From assembly GCA_036558305.1 (NCBI GenBank), contig DATBFX010000241.1:1-10074 (forward strand): a DNA stretch of 10,074 nucleotides. Direction: 5' to 3'. A model generated the notes under the pieces. That model had not been told where the DNA came from, did no database searches, and worked only from the letters and a program-made list of their open reading frames with translations. The DNA is from DATBFX01 sp036558305 (lineage in GTDB: Bacteria > Chloroflexota > Chloroflexia > Thermomicrobiales > UBA6265). The position numbers and the translations under genes are program-made. Every line of letters starts with the position of its first letter. The stretch's first letter is position 1. Shown piece by piece: positions 1 to 7,147 of this stretch.

Positions 1-48
1 ACCGGTGCCCCGCCGCGCGCGCTTTGTCCCTTTTTCAGCTTTCGATCG

Positions 49-2679
49 CTATGTCGTCGCTGCCACCGGCTCTCGGCGGTCGACGCGCTCGCGCGCCCCG
101 TCCGGGGCCGGAAACTGCTGCCGCCGCATGTGGAAGTCCTCGGGCATCGCGGCGGCGAGGACGTCGTCCAGGCGATCGGCGAGCACGAAGGTCATCTCCT
201 CGCGCAACTCCTTCGGCAGGTCGTCGAGGTCGACCTCGTTCCGCCGCGGCAAGACGAAGGTCGTCACGCCCGCGCGCCGCGCCGCGAGCGATTTCTCCTT
301 GATCCCGCCGACCGGCAACACCTGACCCCGCAGCGTGATCTCGCCGGTCATCGCGACGTCGTCGCGAACCGGGATGCCCGTCAACAGGGAGACGAGCGCC
401 GTCGTCATCGCCACGCCGGCCGACGGACCGTCCTTCGGGATCGCCCCGGCCGGGACGTGGATGTGGATGTCGGAGTTCGCGAAGAAGTCGGGATCGACGT
501 TCAGGTCCTTCGCCCGCGAGCGGACGAACGACAGTGCCGCCGAGGCCGACTCCCGCATCACGTCGCCGAGTTGACCGGTCACCGTCAGGGAACCCTTGCC
601 CGGCATCCGCGTCGCCTCGATGAACATGATGTCGCCGCCGACGCCGGTCACCCCGACGCCGATCGAGACGCCGGGTTGGCTCGTCCGCGCCGCCAGTTCC
701 TCGTAGAAGAACCGCGGCCGTCCCAGGTAGTCCCGGATCTCATCCGGTCCGACCGTCGGGCTCACTTCTCGCCCTTCGGCAACCCGCGTCGCGATCTTCC
801 GACAGGCGGTGCCGATCTCCCGTTCCAGGTTCCGGACACCGGCTTCCCGGGTGTAGTGGCGGATGATCGCCATCAGCCCCTCGTCGGTCCAGGCGTACTT
901 CTCTTCCGGTAAGCCGTGGGCCTTGAGCTGCTTCGGCACCAGGTACTTCCGGGCGATGTTGAGCTTGTCCTCGTCGGTGTAGCCGGCCAGTTCCAGGATC
1001 TCCATCCGGTCGCGCAGCGCCGCCGGGATCGGGTCGAGCAGGTTGGCCGTGGCGATGAACATCACCTTCGAGAGATCGAACGAGACGTCCAGGTAGTGAT
1101 CGCGGAACGAGTAGTTCTGCTCGGGGTCGAGGACCTCCAGCAGCGCCGAGGACGGATCGCCCCGCCAGTCGTTGCCGATCTTGTCGACCTCGTCGAGGAC
1201 GAAGACCGGGTCGTTGGTCCCCGCCCGCCGGATCGCCTGGATGATCCGGCCCGGCATCGCGCCGACGTACGTCCGCCGGTGACCGCGGATCTCCGCCTCG
1301 TCGCGGACACCACCGAGCGACATCCGCGTCAACTCGCGCCCGAGCGCCCGCGCGATCGACTGCGCCAGACTCGTCTTGCCGACGCCCGGCGGACCGACGA
1401 AGCAGAGGATCGGTTCGCGGTTCGGTGCCTGCTGGGCGTCGTCACCGGCTTCCGCCGCCATCTCCCGCTTCAGCTTGCGGACCGCCAGGTACTCGAGGAT
1501 CCGCTCCTTGATCTTCTCCAGATCGTAGTGGTCCTCCTCGAGCACCTGTCGCGCCCGCGGGATGTCGATTTCGCCCTCGGTGCTCTTGTTCCACGGCAGC
1601 GACGTCAACCAATCCAGATAGGTCTTGATGACGCCGTACTCCGCCGCTGCCGGCGGCAGCTTGCCGAGGCGATCGAGTTCGCGGCGCGCCTCCTTTGCCG
1701 CCTCCTCGGGCATCCCGGACTCGTCGATCTTCGTCCGCAGCTCGGTCACTTCGGCTTCGGTTTCGCTTTCCTCACCGAGTTCCTTGCGGATCGCCTTCAA
1801 CTGCTCGCGCAGGTAGTACTCGCGCTGCGATTTGCCGAGCTCTTCCTGCACCTCGCTCTGCAGCTTCTTGCCGAGCTCGAGCACGTCGAGTTCCTTGGCG
1901 ATGAAGGCGTTGAGCGCCCCCAGTTTCTCCTGGACCGAATCGAGCTCCAGCAACCGCTGCCGCTCTTCGGGCTCCATCCGGAGATTGGTCGCGACGAGAT
2001 AGACGAGGTGGCGCGGATCGTCGATGTTGAGCGCCGCGGTCACCAGCTCGTCCGGCAGGTGCGAGACGAGCGAGACCAACCGTTGGAAGAGCTCCAGTGT
2101 GTTCCGGGTCAGCGCCTGCACCTCGACGTTGTCGTCGACGGTCTCCGGCGTCTTCTCGACCCGCGCCATCAGGAACGGTTCCTCGGAGACGAACTCCAGG
2201 ATCCGCATCCGCTCCACGCCCTGGACGGCGAGACGGACGCTGCCGTCCGGTACCCGCATCATCTGGTGGATGGTGGCGATGGTACCGATCCCGTAGACGT
2301 CGTCGGGACCAGCGCCCTCCTGCTCGGCGTTCTTCTGCATGACGAGTCCGACCGTGCGGTCGCCGGACATCACCTCGTCGATCAACCGCAGCGAGCGCGC
2401 CTGCGCGGCGGCCAGCGGCACGACGGTTAGTGGAAAGACGACCGTCCCGCGCAACGGCAGGATCGGCAGCACCTGGATGGTGTCGCCGCCGACGGTCGGC
2501 GTCGAGTCGGTCCCGTTCGCGGCGTCGATCACCGCAACCGGTTCGGTCTGGTCGTCGTCCGGCACATCGGTCGCGGGCGCCTCGGGCCGGGGTGTCTCGA
2601 TGGGTGTTGGTTCGGGCGATTCGGCCTGGAGCGGTCTGCCTCGGGCCTCATCCGCCTGATCTAGCTGCTTGCGTGCCAT
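49..2679 (-). CDS. lon: ATP-dependent Lon protease, LonA type
   Basis: Cytoplasmic AAA+ serine protease (876 aa) that unfolds and degrades misfolded and short-lived regulatory proteins. Visible in order: an acidic, proline-rich N-terminal extension (about residues 1-66); the Lon N-terminal substrate-binding domain, starting with ILPLRGTVVFPL near 73; a charged coiled-coil stretch (about 250-345); the AAA+ domain with Walker A GPPGVGKT (429-436) and Walker B VLDEVD (D496, E497); and the protease domain with catalytic Ser753 in KDGPSAG and Lys796 in GGIKEK. The 43-residue Ser-Lys spacing matches E. coli Ser679/Lys722. All key residues are present, so it should be active. The extension makes it longer than E. 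coli Lon (784 aa). It follows hsp20 with a 3-bp gap and is probably cotranscribed, giving a chaperone-protease stress unit. The stop is TAG; no terminator hairpin is visible in positions 1-48. Confidence 0.97.
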   Translation of the reverse strand: MARKQLDQADEARGRPLQAESPEPTPIETPRPEAPATDVPDDDQTEPVAVIDAANGTDSTPTVGGDTIQVLPILPLRGTVVFPLTVVPLAAAQARSLRLIDEVMSGDRTVGLVMQKNAEQEGAGPDDVYGIGTIATIHQMMRVPDGSVRLAVQGVERMRILEFVSEEPFLMARVEKTPETVDDNVEVQALTRNTLELFQRLVSLVSHLPDELVTAALNIDDPRHLVYLVATNLRMEPEERQRLLELDSVQEKLGALNAFIAKELDVLELGKKLQSEVQEELGKSQREYYLREQLKAIRKELGEESETEAEVTELRTKIDESGMPEEAAKEARRELDRLGKLPPAAAEYGVIKTYLDWLTSLPWNKSTEGEIDIPRARQVLEEDHYDLEKIKERILEYLAVRKLKREMAAEAGDDAQQAPNREPILCFVGPPGVGKTSLAQSIARALGRELTRMSLGGVRDEAEIRGHRRTYVGAMPGRIIQAIRRAGTNDPVFVLDEVDKIGNDWRGDPSSALLEVLDPEQNYSFRDHYLDVSFDLSKVMFIATANLLDPIPAALRDRMEILELAGYTDEDKLNIARKYLVPKQLKAHGLPEEKYAWTDEGLMAIIRHYTREAGVRNLEREIGTACRKIATRVAEGREVSPTVGPDEIRDYLGRPRFFYEELAARTSQPGVSIGVGVTGVGGDIMFIEATRMPGKGSLTVTGQLGDVMRESASAALSFVRSRAKDLNVDPDFFANSDIHIHVPAGAIPKDGPSAGVAMTTALVSLLTGIPVRDDVAMTGEITLRGQVLPVGGIKEKSLAARRAGVTTFVLPRRNEVDLDDLPKELREEMTFVLADRLDDVLAAAMPEDFHMRRQQFPAPDGARERVDRREPVAATT

Positions 2680-2682
2680 TGC

Positions 2683-3150
2683 TTACTGTGCTCCCTTTCC
2701 TCGTCCATCTTGCTCCGGCCGCCGGGGAACGATCGTTCGGGGGGCCGCTTTCGGGAGCACGATGCGAAGAAATCCGTTTTGATAGTCGGCGACGGTTCCG
2801 TCGGCGTCGATAGGAAACGGGATATAAACCTCCGCTCCAAAGGCGCCATAGGGAATCCCCGCCTCGCGGTAGGACCGCCTTTCGGCCTGACACGGGTCCG
2901 GCCGTTCGCCGCGGATCGCCAGGACGGCCTGGTCGACGACGACGCTCAGTTGCCGCTCGTCGAGTCCGGCGACCTCGGCGATGATGACGAGCGCCTCGTC
3001 CGTTTCGTAGACCTCGAGCGGCGGTCGCCAGAGCCCGCTCTGCCGGGCCGCCACGCGCGGCCGTGCCGGCATCAGCGCCCGGAAGACCTGCTCCATCTCC
3101 TGTTGGACCCGCTCCGGGTCGCGCTGCACTCCGCGCCGTACAACGATCAT
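2683..3150 (-). CDS. Hsp20/alpha-crystallin family small heat shock protein
   Basis: ATP-independent cytoplasmic holdase (155 aa) that binds unfolding proteins during stress. A short N-terminal arm (about 1-41, with an amphipathic QQEMEQVFRAL segment) precedes the alpha-crystallin domain (about 42-134). That domain contains AGLDERQLSVVV, then AIRGER, then the family signature near its end, GFLRIVLPK (126-134), equivalent to the usual GVLTVTLPK. The C-terminal tail is short and basic. The Arg usually found in the GxFxRxxxLP strand is replaced: this protein reads GAFGAEVYIP. The length is typical. ATG is chosen because it gives the complete N-terminal arm; the upstream purines (GAGAGTGAG) make only a weak ribosome site. 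It is first in an operon with lon, so holding and degradation of damaged proteins are probably induced together. Confidence 0.93.
   Translation of the reverse strand: MIVVRRGVQRDPERVQQEMEQVFRALMPARPRVAARQSGLWRPPLEVYETDEALVIIAEVAGLDERQLSVVVDQAVLAIRGERPDPCQAERRSYREAGIPYGAFGAEVYIPFPIDADGTVADYQNGFLRIVLPKAAPRTIVPRRPEQDGRGKGAQ
2691..2700 (-). promoter_or_regulatory. Ribosome binding site of lon inside the hsp20 3' end
   Basis: On the minus strand GGAAAGGGAG ends 11 nt before the lon ATG. It lies within the last codons of hsp20. This purine-rich stretch supports the ATG at 2679 as the lon start and suggests translational coupling: ribosomes finishing hsp20 terminate 3 nt from the lon start codon. 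The spacing is slightly long for a Shine-Dalgarno site. Confidence 0.6.
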
Positions 3151-3274
3151 CGTCGCTCACTCTCTAACTGCCATCGTCTGCGCAGCCACGACATTCGTGT
3201 GACCGATTTGGATATGCGGCCGACGTTCCCCATCCGGGGCAAGTTCCGCGCCACCTCGCCGGTCTGCCGACATG
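3151..3274 (-). other. Predicted long 5' leader of hsp20-lon
   Basis: If transcription starts about 7 nt after the TATAAT box at 3281-3286, the hsp20 message carries a leader of roughly 120 nt. The leader contains a tight GC hairpin, CCCC-GGAT-GGGG on the minus strand (3228-3239), and a weak Shine-Dalgarno region. Small heat-shock genes in other bacteria often use leader RNA thermometers. No ROSE or fourU motif paired to the ribosome site is obvious here, so a thermometer role is only a possibility. Confidence 0.3.
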
Positions 3275-3275
3275 G

Positions 3276-3302
3276 AAAGCATTATACACGGCGTGATGCT
3301 AA
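3276..3302 (-). promoter_or_regulatory. CIRCE-like inverted repeat (possible HrcA operator)
   Basis: On the minus strand the site reads TTAGCATCA-N9-TAATGCTTT. The CIRCE consensus is TTAGCACTC-N9-GAGTGCTAA. The 9-nt spacer is exact, 11 of 18 arm positions match, and the TTAGCA and TGCT cores are retained. The arms pair with each other over AGCAT/ATGCT. The right arm overlaps the TATAAT box, so a bound repressor would block polymerase. Location and geometry fit HrcA control of hsp20-lon; the degenerate outer bases keep confidence moderate. Confidence 0.45.
3281..3286 (-). promoter_or_regulatory. -10 box of the hsp20-lon promoter
   Basis: The minus strand carries a perfect TATAAT in an otherwise GC-rich intergenic region, facing hsp20. 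The best -35 positions 17-18 nt upstream (TAGCAA or GTAGCA) match the consensus poorly, so the promoter may need activation or may be limited by the overlapping inverted repeat. On the plus strand a weak TAAAGT (3319-3324) could serve the divergent btpA-like gene, but no convincing -35 box accompanies it. Confidence 0.5.
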
Positions 3303-3410
3303 CTTGCTACGGGTCGTGTAAAGTCTGCGCAACTTCGCGGTCGCGGATGATCCCGCGCTCCCGCGCAGGACGCGAGAATCCGCGCACGGGCACGATTCGG
3401 AGGGCCACTC

Positions 3411-4226
3411 ATGATCGTCTCCGCCTCGATTCCTGGGCATCGCTTCCGCCGGGCCTTCCCTCGACCCAAACCGCTCATCGGTATGATCCACCTTTCGCCG
3501 CTTCCCGGTTACCCAGATCATCCGGGGATGCCCGGACTGGTCCGGCAGGCGTTGACGGACCTGGCGACGTTGGAGAGTGCCGGCATCGACGGCGTCCTGG
3601 TCGAAAACGACAATGATCGGCCCCACCAGATCGGCGTCTCCGCCTCGGTCCGAGACGCTTTTACGGAGGTGATGAAGGCGGTCGTTGCGGCCGCGCGCGT
3701 CCCCGTCGGGATGGAGATCATCTACGACATGCCGCAGACCGTTGCCGTCGCCCACGAGGTCGGCGCCGCGTTCGTCCGGTTGGATGTGTTCGTCGACACG
3801 GTCGAGACCAGGTGGGGCGTCGTTCCGGCCGCCGCCGAGGTGACGACTGCCCTTCGCCGCGACCTCGGCGCGGACGATCTCGTTTTCCTGACCGACGTCC
3901 ACGTCAAACACGCACGGTTGCTTGCCGAGAAGAGTTTGCGGCAGTCGGCAGCAGAGGCCGTGGCCGCCGGGGCCGACGGTCTCGTGATCACCGGCAACTG
4001 GACGGGGGAACCGCCGGCAGTCGCGGATTGCCGAGCTGCCCGAGACTCCGCGGGGGGCGTACCGATCGTCGTCGGCAGCGGATTGAACGTAGACAACGCC
4101 GCGCAGTTATTCGGTCACGCAGACGCGGCAATCGTGGGCACATCGATCAAGACCGGCCAGGATGTCGATCCGGCAAAGGCCGGCGCGTTGGTCGCCGTCG
4201 TGGAACGGATGAGAAATCATCGATGA
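3411..4226 (+). CDS. BtpA/SgcQ-family TIM-barrel protein
   Basis: A predicted cytoplasmic TIM-barrel enzyme (271 aa) of the BtpA/SgcQ family. Members include cyanobacterial BtpA, needed for stable photosystem I, and E. coli SgcQ from an uncharacterised sugar cluster; the reaction is unknown. Family blocks seen: IGMIHLSPLPG (23-33), GIDGVLVENDND (58-69), AAFVRLDVFVD (119-129), DVHVKHA (172-178), GADGLVITGNWTG (187-199), VGSGLN (221-226) and GTSIK (243-247). The last three look like the C-terminal phosphate-binding strands of a barrel. The start is well supported: GGAGGG at 3399-3404 lies 6 nt before the ATG. The stop overlaps the next gene's start (ATGA), so this gene and the kinase form one translational unit. 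Linkage to a sugar kinase points to phosphorylated-sugar metabolism, not photosynthesis; nothing photosynthetic is nearby. Confidence 0.88.
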   Translation: MIVSASIPGHRFRRAFPRPKPLIGMIHLSPLPGYPDHPGMPGLVRQALTDLATLESAGIDGVLVENDNDRPHQIGVSASVRDAFTEVMKAVVAAARVPVGMEIIYDMPQTVAVAHEVGAAFVRLDVFVDTVETRWGVVPAAAEVTTALRRDLGADDLVFLTDVHVKHARLLAEKSLRQSAAEAVAAGADGLVITGNWTGEPPAVADCRAARDSAGGVPIVVGSGLNVDNAAQLFGHADAAIVGTSIKTGQDVDPAKAGALVAVVERMRNHR

Positions 4227-5062
4227 GACTGGCCTGTGTCGGAGACGTCGGCACCGACAACTACACGAATCCCGGTCTGCGCAAACCGGGCGGTATCGCC
4301 TTCAACGTGGCGTTCAACGCGTTGGCGTGCGGTCTCGACGTCTCGATTGCCAGCGCGATCGGGACCGACTCGGAGGGCGACGCGCTGAGCACGCTCCTCG
4401 CCGATCTCGGTCTCGACACGTCCGCCGTTCGTCGTCTCGGCGGCAGAACCGCCCGCCAGGACATCGACGTCGAACGCGACGGCGAGCGCCGGTTCGTCGG
4501 GTACGACAAGGGCGTCCTCACCGACTGGCATCTCGGAGACGAAGACCTCTCCTCCATCGCGGCCCACGATGCGGTTTTCGTTCCGCTGACCGATGGGATG
4601 GAGGGCGTCTTCGCAGCGGTGGCTCAAATCACCGGTCCCGCAATCAAAGCCGCCGACTTCTCGATCGACTACGAGTTCGCGGACTTCGAGCGGGCGGACA
4701 ACGTCCTCGCGCGTAACTGCGCAGCTTTCGACGTCAATTTTCTCGGCGGATGCCACGAGCTCGTGTCGATGGTCGAGCGACTCGCCGAACGACATCCCGC
4801 CCGAATCTTCGTCTTGACCCTCGGGGCGGAGGGAGCGATTGCCTTTCACCAGGGCAAGCGTTACGCCGAACCCGCGCCTTCGATTCGCCGGGTTGTCGAC
4901 ACGACCGGATGTGGTGATGCGTTCCAGGCAGCCTTCCTCGCGACGTTTGCCGCGACCGGGGATGTCCCCGCATCGCTCGGTGCGGGCGCGGCACGAGCCG
5001 CGGTCGCGATCACGCATCTGGGTTCGACGACGCTGACGCTCCGCGATTGTCCAAAGAGTTGA
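4223..5062 (+). CDS. PfkB/ribokinase-family sugar kinase, FrlD-like
   Basis: ATP-dependent carbohydrate kinase (279 aa) of the ribokinase/PfkB fold. It begins at the ATG that overlaps the stop of the btpA-like gene by 4 bp; the same frame stays open upstream, but that part is antisense or out-of-frame to btpA. Seen: the N-terminal strand MRLACVGDV; the first PfkB signature region PGGIAFNVA (22-30); VLTLGAEGA (207-215); and the second signature DTTGCGDAFQAAF (236-248), with D242 as catalytic base and G239-G241 forming the anion hole. The usual Ala of GAGD is Cys240 here. The middle (FVGYDKGVLTDWHL, then AADFSIDYEF) resembles fructoselysine 6-kinase FrlD as remembered, so an Amadori product or related sugar is possible. 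The exact substrate cannot be read from the sequence. Its partner is the BtpA-like barrel. Confidence 0.9.
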   Translation: MRLACVGDVGTDNYTNPGLRKPGGIAFNVAFNALACGLDVSIASAIGTDSEGDALSTLLADLGLDTSAVRRLGGRTARQDIDVERDGERRFVGYDKGVLTDWHLGDEDLSSIAAHDAVFVPLTDGMEGVFAAVAQITGPAIKAADFSIDYEFADFERADNVLARNCAAFDVNFLGGCHELVSMVERLAERHPARIFVLTLGAEGAIAFHQGKRYAEPAPSIRRVVDTTGCGDAFQAAFLATFAATGDVPASLGAGAARAAVAITHLGSTTLTLRDCPKS

Positions 5063-5093
5063 TGAACGAAGGGGCGGGGGCGCGCTCGCGGAC

Positions 5094-5211
5094 CCGGCAC
5101 TGGAAGTGCCGGTCTCAGCAACATAAGTCGGCCGAAGCCGACTCCGAAATTGACGGGACCAGTCGGCTTCAGCCGACTTATGGGGATCAGCACGGCACTG
5201 GAAGTGCCGTG
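5094..5211. repeat. Composite palindromic repeat of four hairpins (REPIN/MITE-like)
   Basis: Four perfect short hairpins lie in a row between convergent genes. H1 (5094-5112) has 8-bp arms around loop GGA and core GGCACTGGAAGTGCC. H2 (5126-5143) is AGTCGGC-CGAA-GCCGACT. H3 (5161-5178) is AGTCGGC-TTCA-GCCGACT. H4 (5191-5211) has 9-bp arms and the same core as H1. H3 is the inverse of H2, each is flanked on its outer side by the trinucleotide ATA or TAT, and the H1-H2 and H3-H4 gaps (13 and 12 nt) are partly complementary. The whole block is therefore an imperfect palindrome with arms of about 50 bp around a 17-nt centre. This layout is that of paired REP elements (REPINs) or a small MITE mobilised in trans by a RAYT/IS200-like transposase. 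It may also end transcription of both flanking genes. Confidence 0.75.
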
Positions 5212-5233
5212 TCACTCGCGAACCGGGAGGTTG

Positions 5234-5247
5234 GCCGCGCACGCGGC
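5234..5247. repeat. Small GC hairpin beyond the glycoside-hydrolase-like gene
   Basis: GCCGC (5234-5238) and GCGGC (5243-5247) form a short stem around a 4-nt loop, 6 bp past the minus-strand stop codon. It has no T-tract on either side, so it could slow or stabilise transcript ends but is not a classic intrinsic terminator. Confidence 0.3.
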
Positions 5248-5252
5248 TCGCC

Positions 5253-7010
5253 CTACTGCGCCTCGAGCGCGTCGTCGGTGTACTCGTTCGCGGCGTTCCA
5301 GAGCATCCAGCCGCTCGTGTCCGCCTCGTCGGACGCCTGGATTTGGACCTTGACATCCTCGGTTGTGTACTTGCGACCGAGGTCGAAGTCCTGGAGCCAG
5401 GGGCGCAGCTTCATCTCCAGTCCGGGCATCTTCTCTTTCGCCAGTGCCAGGCTGAGTTGGATCGTCTCGTACGGGTGGTCGTTCGGATCGCCGCCGACGT
5501 CGATCGCCGTCGGATCGAAGTGCGACGGGTAGACCATCGGGCAGACGTAATCGACGACCGGTGCGATGTCGGCCAATCGCTGACCGATCCCCTGGTCGTC
5601 GCCATAGATCGCCACGATCCCGAAGACGTCGACGGCGAGCTTCGCGCCGGTCGGTTGCAGTTGCTTGTGGCTCTCCTTGAGGAAGTCGACGATGGCCGCG
5701 ACGCGCCCGTCTTCGGTGTAGTTCGGTCCGAAGTCGGCAGTCGACAGATCGCCGTCGGAGGGGAAGCGGATGTAGTCGTATTGGATCTCGTCGAACCCCA
5801 TGCCCGCCGCCTCGACCGCGAGGTCGATGTTCGGTTGCCAGAGATCGTGGTTGAAGGGGTTGACCCAGGGATTGCCGTCGGCTCCCTTCCAGGTGCCGCC
5901 GTTCTCGTCGGGGATGGCCAGATCGGGCCGGCTGTTGGCGACGATCGGATCGTTGAACACCACCATCCGGGCGATGGCGTAGATGCCGTGCTCGTGCAGC
6001 TTGGCGACGAGTGCTCTCGGATCGTAGCTTGGGTCGACCGCGTTGGCGTCCTGGAAGAACTCGACACCGGTGTCGTACCAGACGTAGTTCTCCTTGATGT
6101 CGACCACCATCGCGTTGATCTCGGTGTCGTCGGCGAGCTGGATCAGCCGATCGACGGTTTCCGGATCTCCCGCATTCGGACCCGTGAGATAGACCGCTTC
6201 GATTTTCTGGCGCGCCAGGGCGACGTCGATCGCTCCCTGGGCAGGCAGGGCCACCTTCTTGTCCGCGTACCCCGAGGCGGAGACGACGAGCTCGCCTTTG
6301 TCGGGAGCGCCGGTGAGCGTGAAGGTTCCGTCGCGCTTGGTATTCACCCTGACGTCGCCGGCGGCGACGAGCGCGCCTTTGAGCGGATCGCCCTGCTCGG
6401 TCGTGACCGCTCCCGTCAGTTGCCCGGCGACGGGAGCGTCATTGCCGCCGTCGGCGGTCGGTGCCGGTGCCTTCGCCTCGGCAGAGGTGGCGTTTCCAGA
6501 CTCGGGTGCCGAACCACCGCCCGTGTTCGGTTTCTCCGTCTCCAGGCCGTCCGCGTTCGCCGATTCCGTTGCGTCGGCTTGTCCCTGATCTGCCGGGAGA
6601 GCTCGCAGAGCAACCGACTGATCGCGCGCGATCGAGGTATCGGCCTGCCCGTAGACCGATTGGTAGCCCGGATGGCGAACGGTGACGATCACCGCATCGC
6701 TCGGCAGCGTCAGCAATGCGACCCCCTGGGCGTCGCTCGTCGCCGCCGCCGTCCCGGCCTGCACCTCGGCGCCGGCAACGGCCTGACCGTTCGCGGCATC
6801 CGCGACGTGAAAGGTGACGGCGGCGAGGGTCCTGGCGGCGGACTTCTTGTCCTTGCCGGGCGCGATTCCGAACGCCTGGTCCGCGACGATCAAGACGATG
6901 GGGACGACGAGGAGGAGACTGAACCACCAACTCACCCACGGCCACCGGCGGCGGCGGCGGACGACGCGAATCGGGCTGCGGGTTCGCATGACGGGACGTG
7001 CCCGAAGCAT
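5253..7010 (-). CDS. Membrane-anchored putative glycoside hydrolase (PF13200/DUF4015) with two carboxypeptidase-regulatory-like modules
   Basis: A 585-aa protein from the chosen start. An Arg-rich N-terminus (five consecutive Arg near 18-22) precedes one hydrophobic segment (about 23-47), giving an N-in signal anchor with the rest outside the cell. Then come a beta-sandwich module like CarboxypepD_reg (about 64-137), a low-complexity Ala/Gly/Glu/Pro linker (138-195), a second such module (196-267), and the PF13200-type barrel (268 to about 577). The barrel has INAMVVDIKE, HGIYAIARMVVF, NPFNHDLWQPN and GFDEIQYDYIRFPSDG, the last carrying likely catalytic acids. Substrate unknown; cell-wall or exopolysaccharide glycans are plausible. 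The frame is open back to an ATG at 7169, but that would overlap a strong plus-strand promoter. The ATG at 7010 has GGAG 6 nt upstream; ATG at 7022 is an alternative. No confident minus-strand promoter is seen. Confidence 0.88.
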   Translation of the reverse strand: MLRARPVMRTRSPIRVVRRRRRWPWVSWWFSLLLVVPIVLIVADQAFGIAPGKDKKSAARTLAAVTFHVADAANGQAVAGAEVQAGTAAATSDAQGVALLTLPSDAVIVTVRHPGYQSVYGQADTSIARDQSVALRALPADQGQADATESANADGLETEKPNTGGGSAPESGNATSAEAKAPAPTADGGNDAPVAGQLTGAVTTEQGDPLKGALVAAGDVRVNTKRDGTFTLTGAPDKGELVVSASGYADKKVALPAQGAIDVALARQKIEAVYLTGPNAGDPETVDRLIQLADDTEINAMVVDIKENYVWYDTGVEFFQDANAVDPSYDPRALVAKLHEHGIYAIARMVVFNDPIVANSRPDLAIPDENGGTWKGADGNPWVNPFNHDLWQPNIDLAVEAAGMGFDEIQYDYIRFPSDGDLSTADFGPNYTEDGRVAAIVDFLKESHKQLQPTGAKLAVDVFGIVAIYGDDQGIGQRLADIAPVVDYVCPMVYPSHFDPTAIDVGGDPNDHPYETIQLSLALAKEKMPGLEMKLRPWLQDFDLGRKYTTEDVKVQIQASDEADTSGWMLWNAANEYTDDALEAQ

Positions 7011-7117
7011 GCCGTTCTCCATCTGGTCGATCGCCGTTCGTCCGGCCCTGACGTCAAAACGAGCATACCTGAAGAATGGTGCCGAGCGCGAGCGATCGGG
7101 GTCAGGCGAAACCTTGA

Positions 7118-7147
7118 TTGACACCCGGATGGGGTTCCTTTGATAAT
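7118..7147 (+). promoter_or_regulatory. Sigma70-type promoter of the polyprenyl synthase gene
   Basis: A perfect TTGACA (7118-7123) is followed after 18 nt by GATAAT (7142-7147), matching the -10 consensus at five of six bases. Transcription would start near 7154 and leave a leader of about 60 nt before the GTG at 7215. It is the clearest housekeeping promoter in the window. It also argues that the oppositely oriented glycoside-hydrolase-like gene starts below about 7022. Confidence 0.75.

Noticed and set aside
1..48. Terminator of the hsp20-lon operon
   Set aside because: No stem followed by a T-tract is present on the minus strand; the run of T on the plus strand at 28-35 is in the wrong orientation.
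916..2430. 504-codon open frame on the plus strand antisense to lon
   Set aside because: Lon is intact with every catalytic motif, and the antisense product is Arg/Leu/Asp-rich with no domain. Such shadow frames are expected opposite GC-rich genes.
3282..3911. 209-codon minus-strand frame opposite the btpA-like gene
   Set aside because: It is a shadow of the plus-strand coding region and would cover the divergent promoter region.
5094..5211. CRISPR array
   Set aside because: The repeated units are self-complementary, inverted relative to each other and separated by only 12-17 nt; there are no equal-length unique spacers.
5343..7121. 592-codon open frame on the plus strand antisense to the glycoside-hydrolase-like gene
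   Set aside because: It mirrors codon bias of the real gene, has a low-complexity Arg/Val/Asp composition and no recognisable motif.
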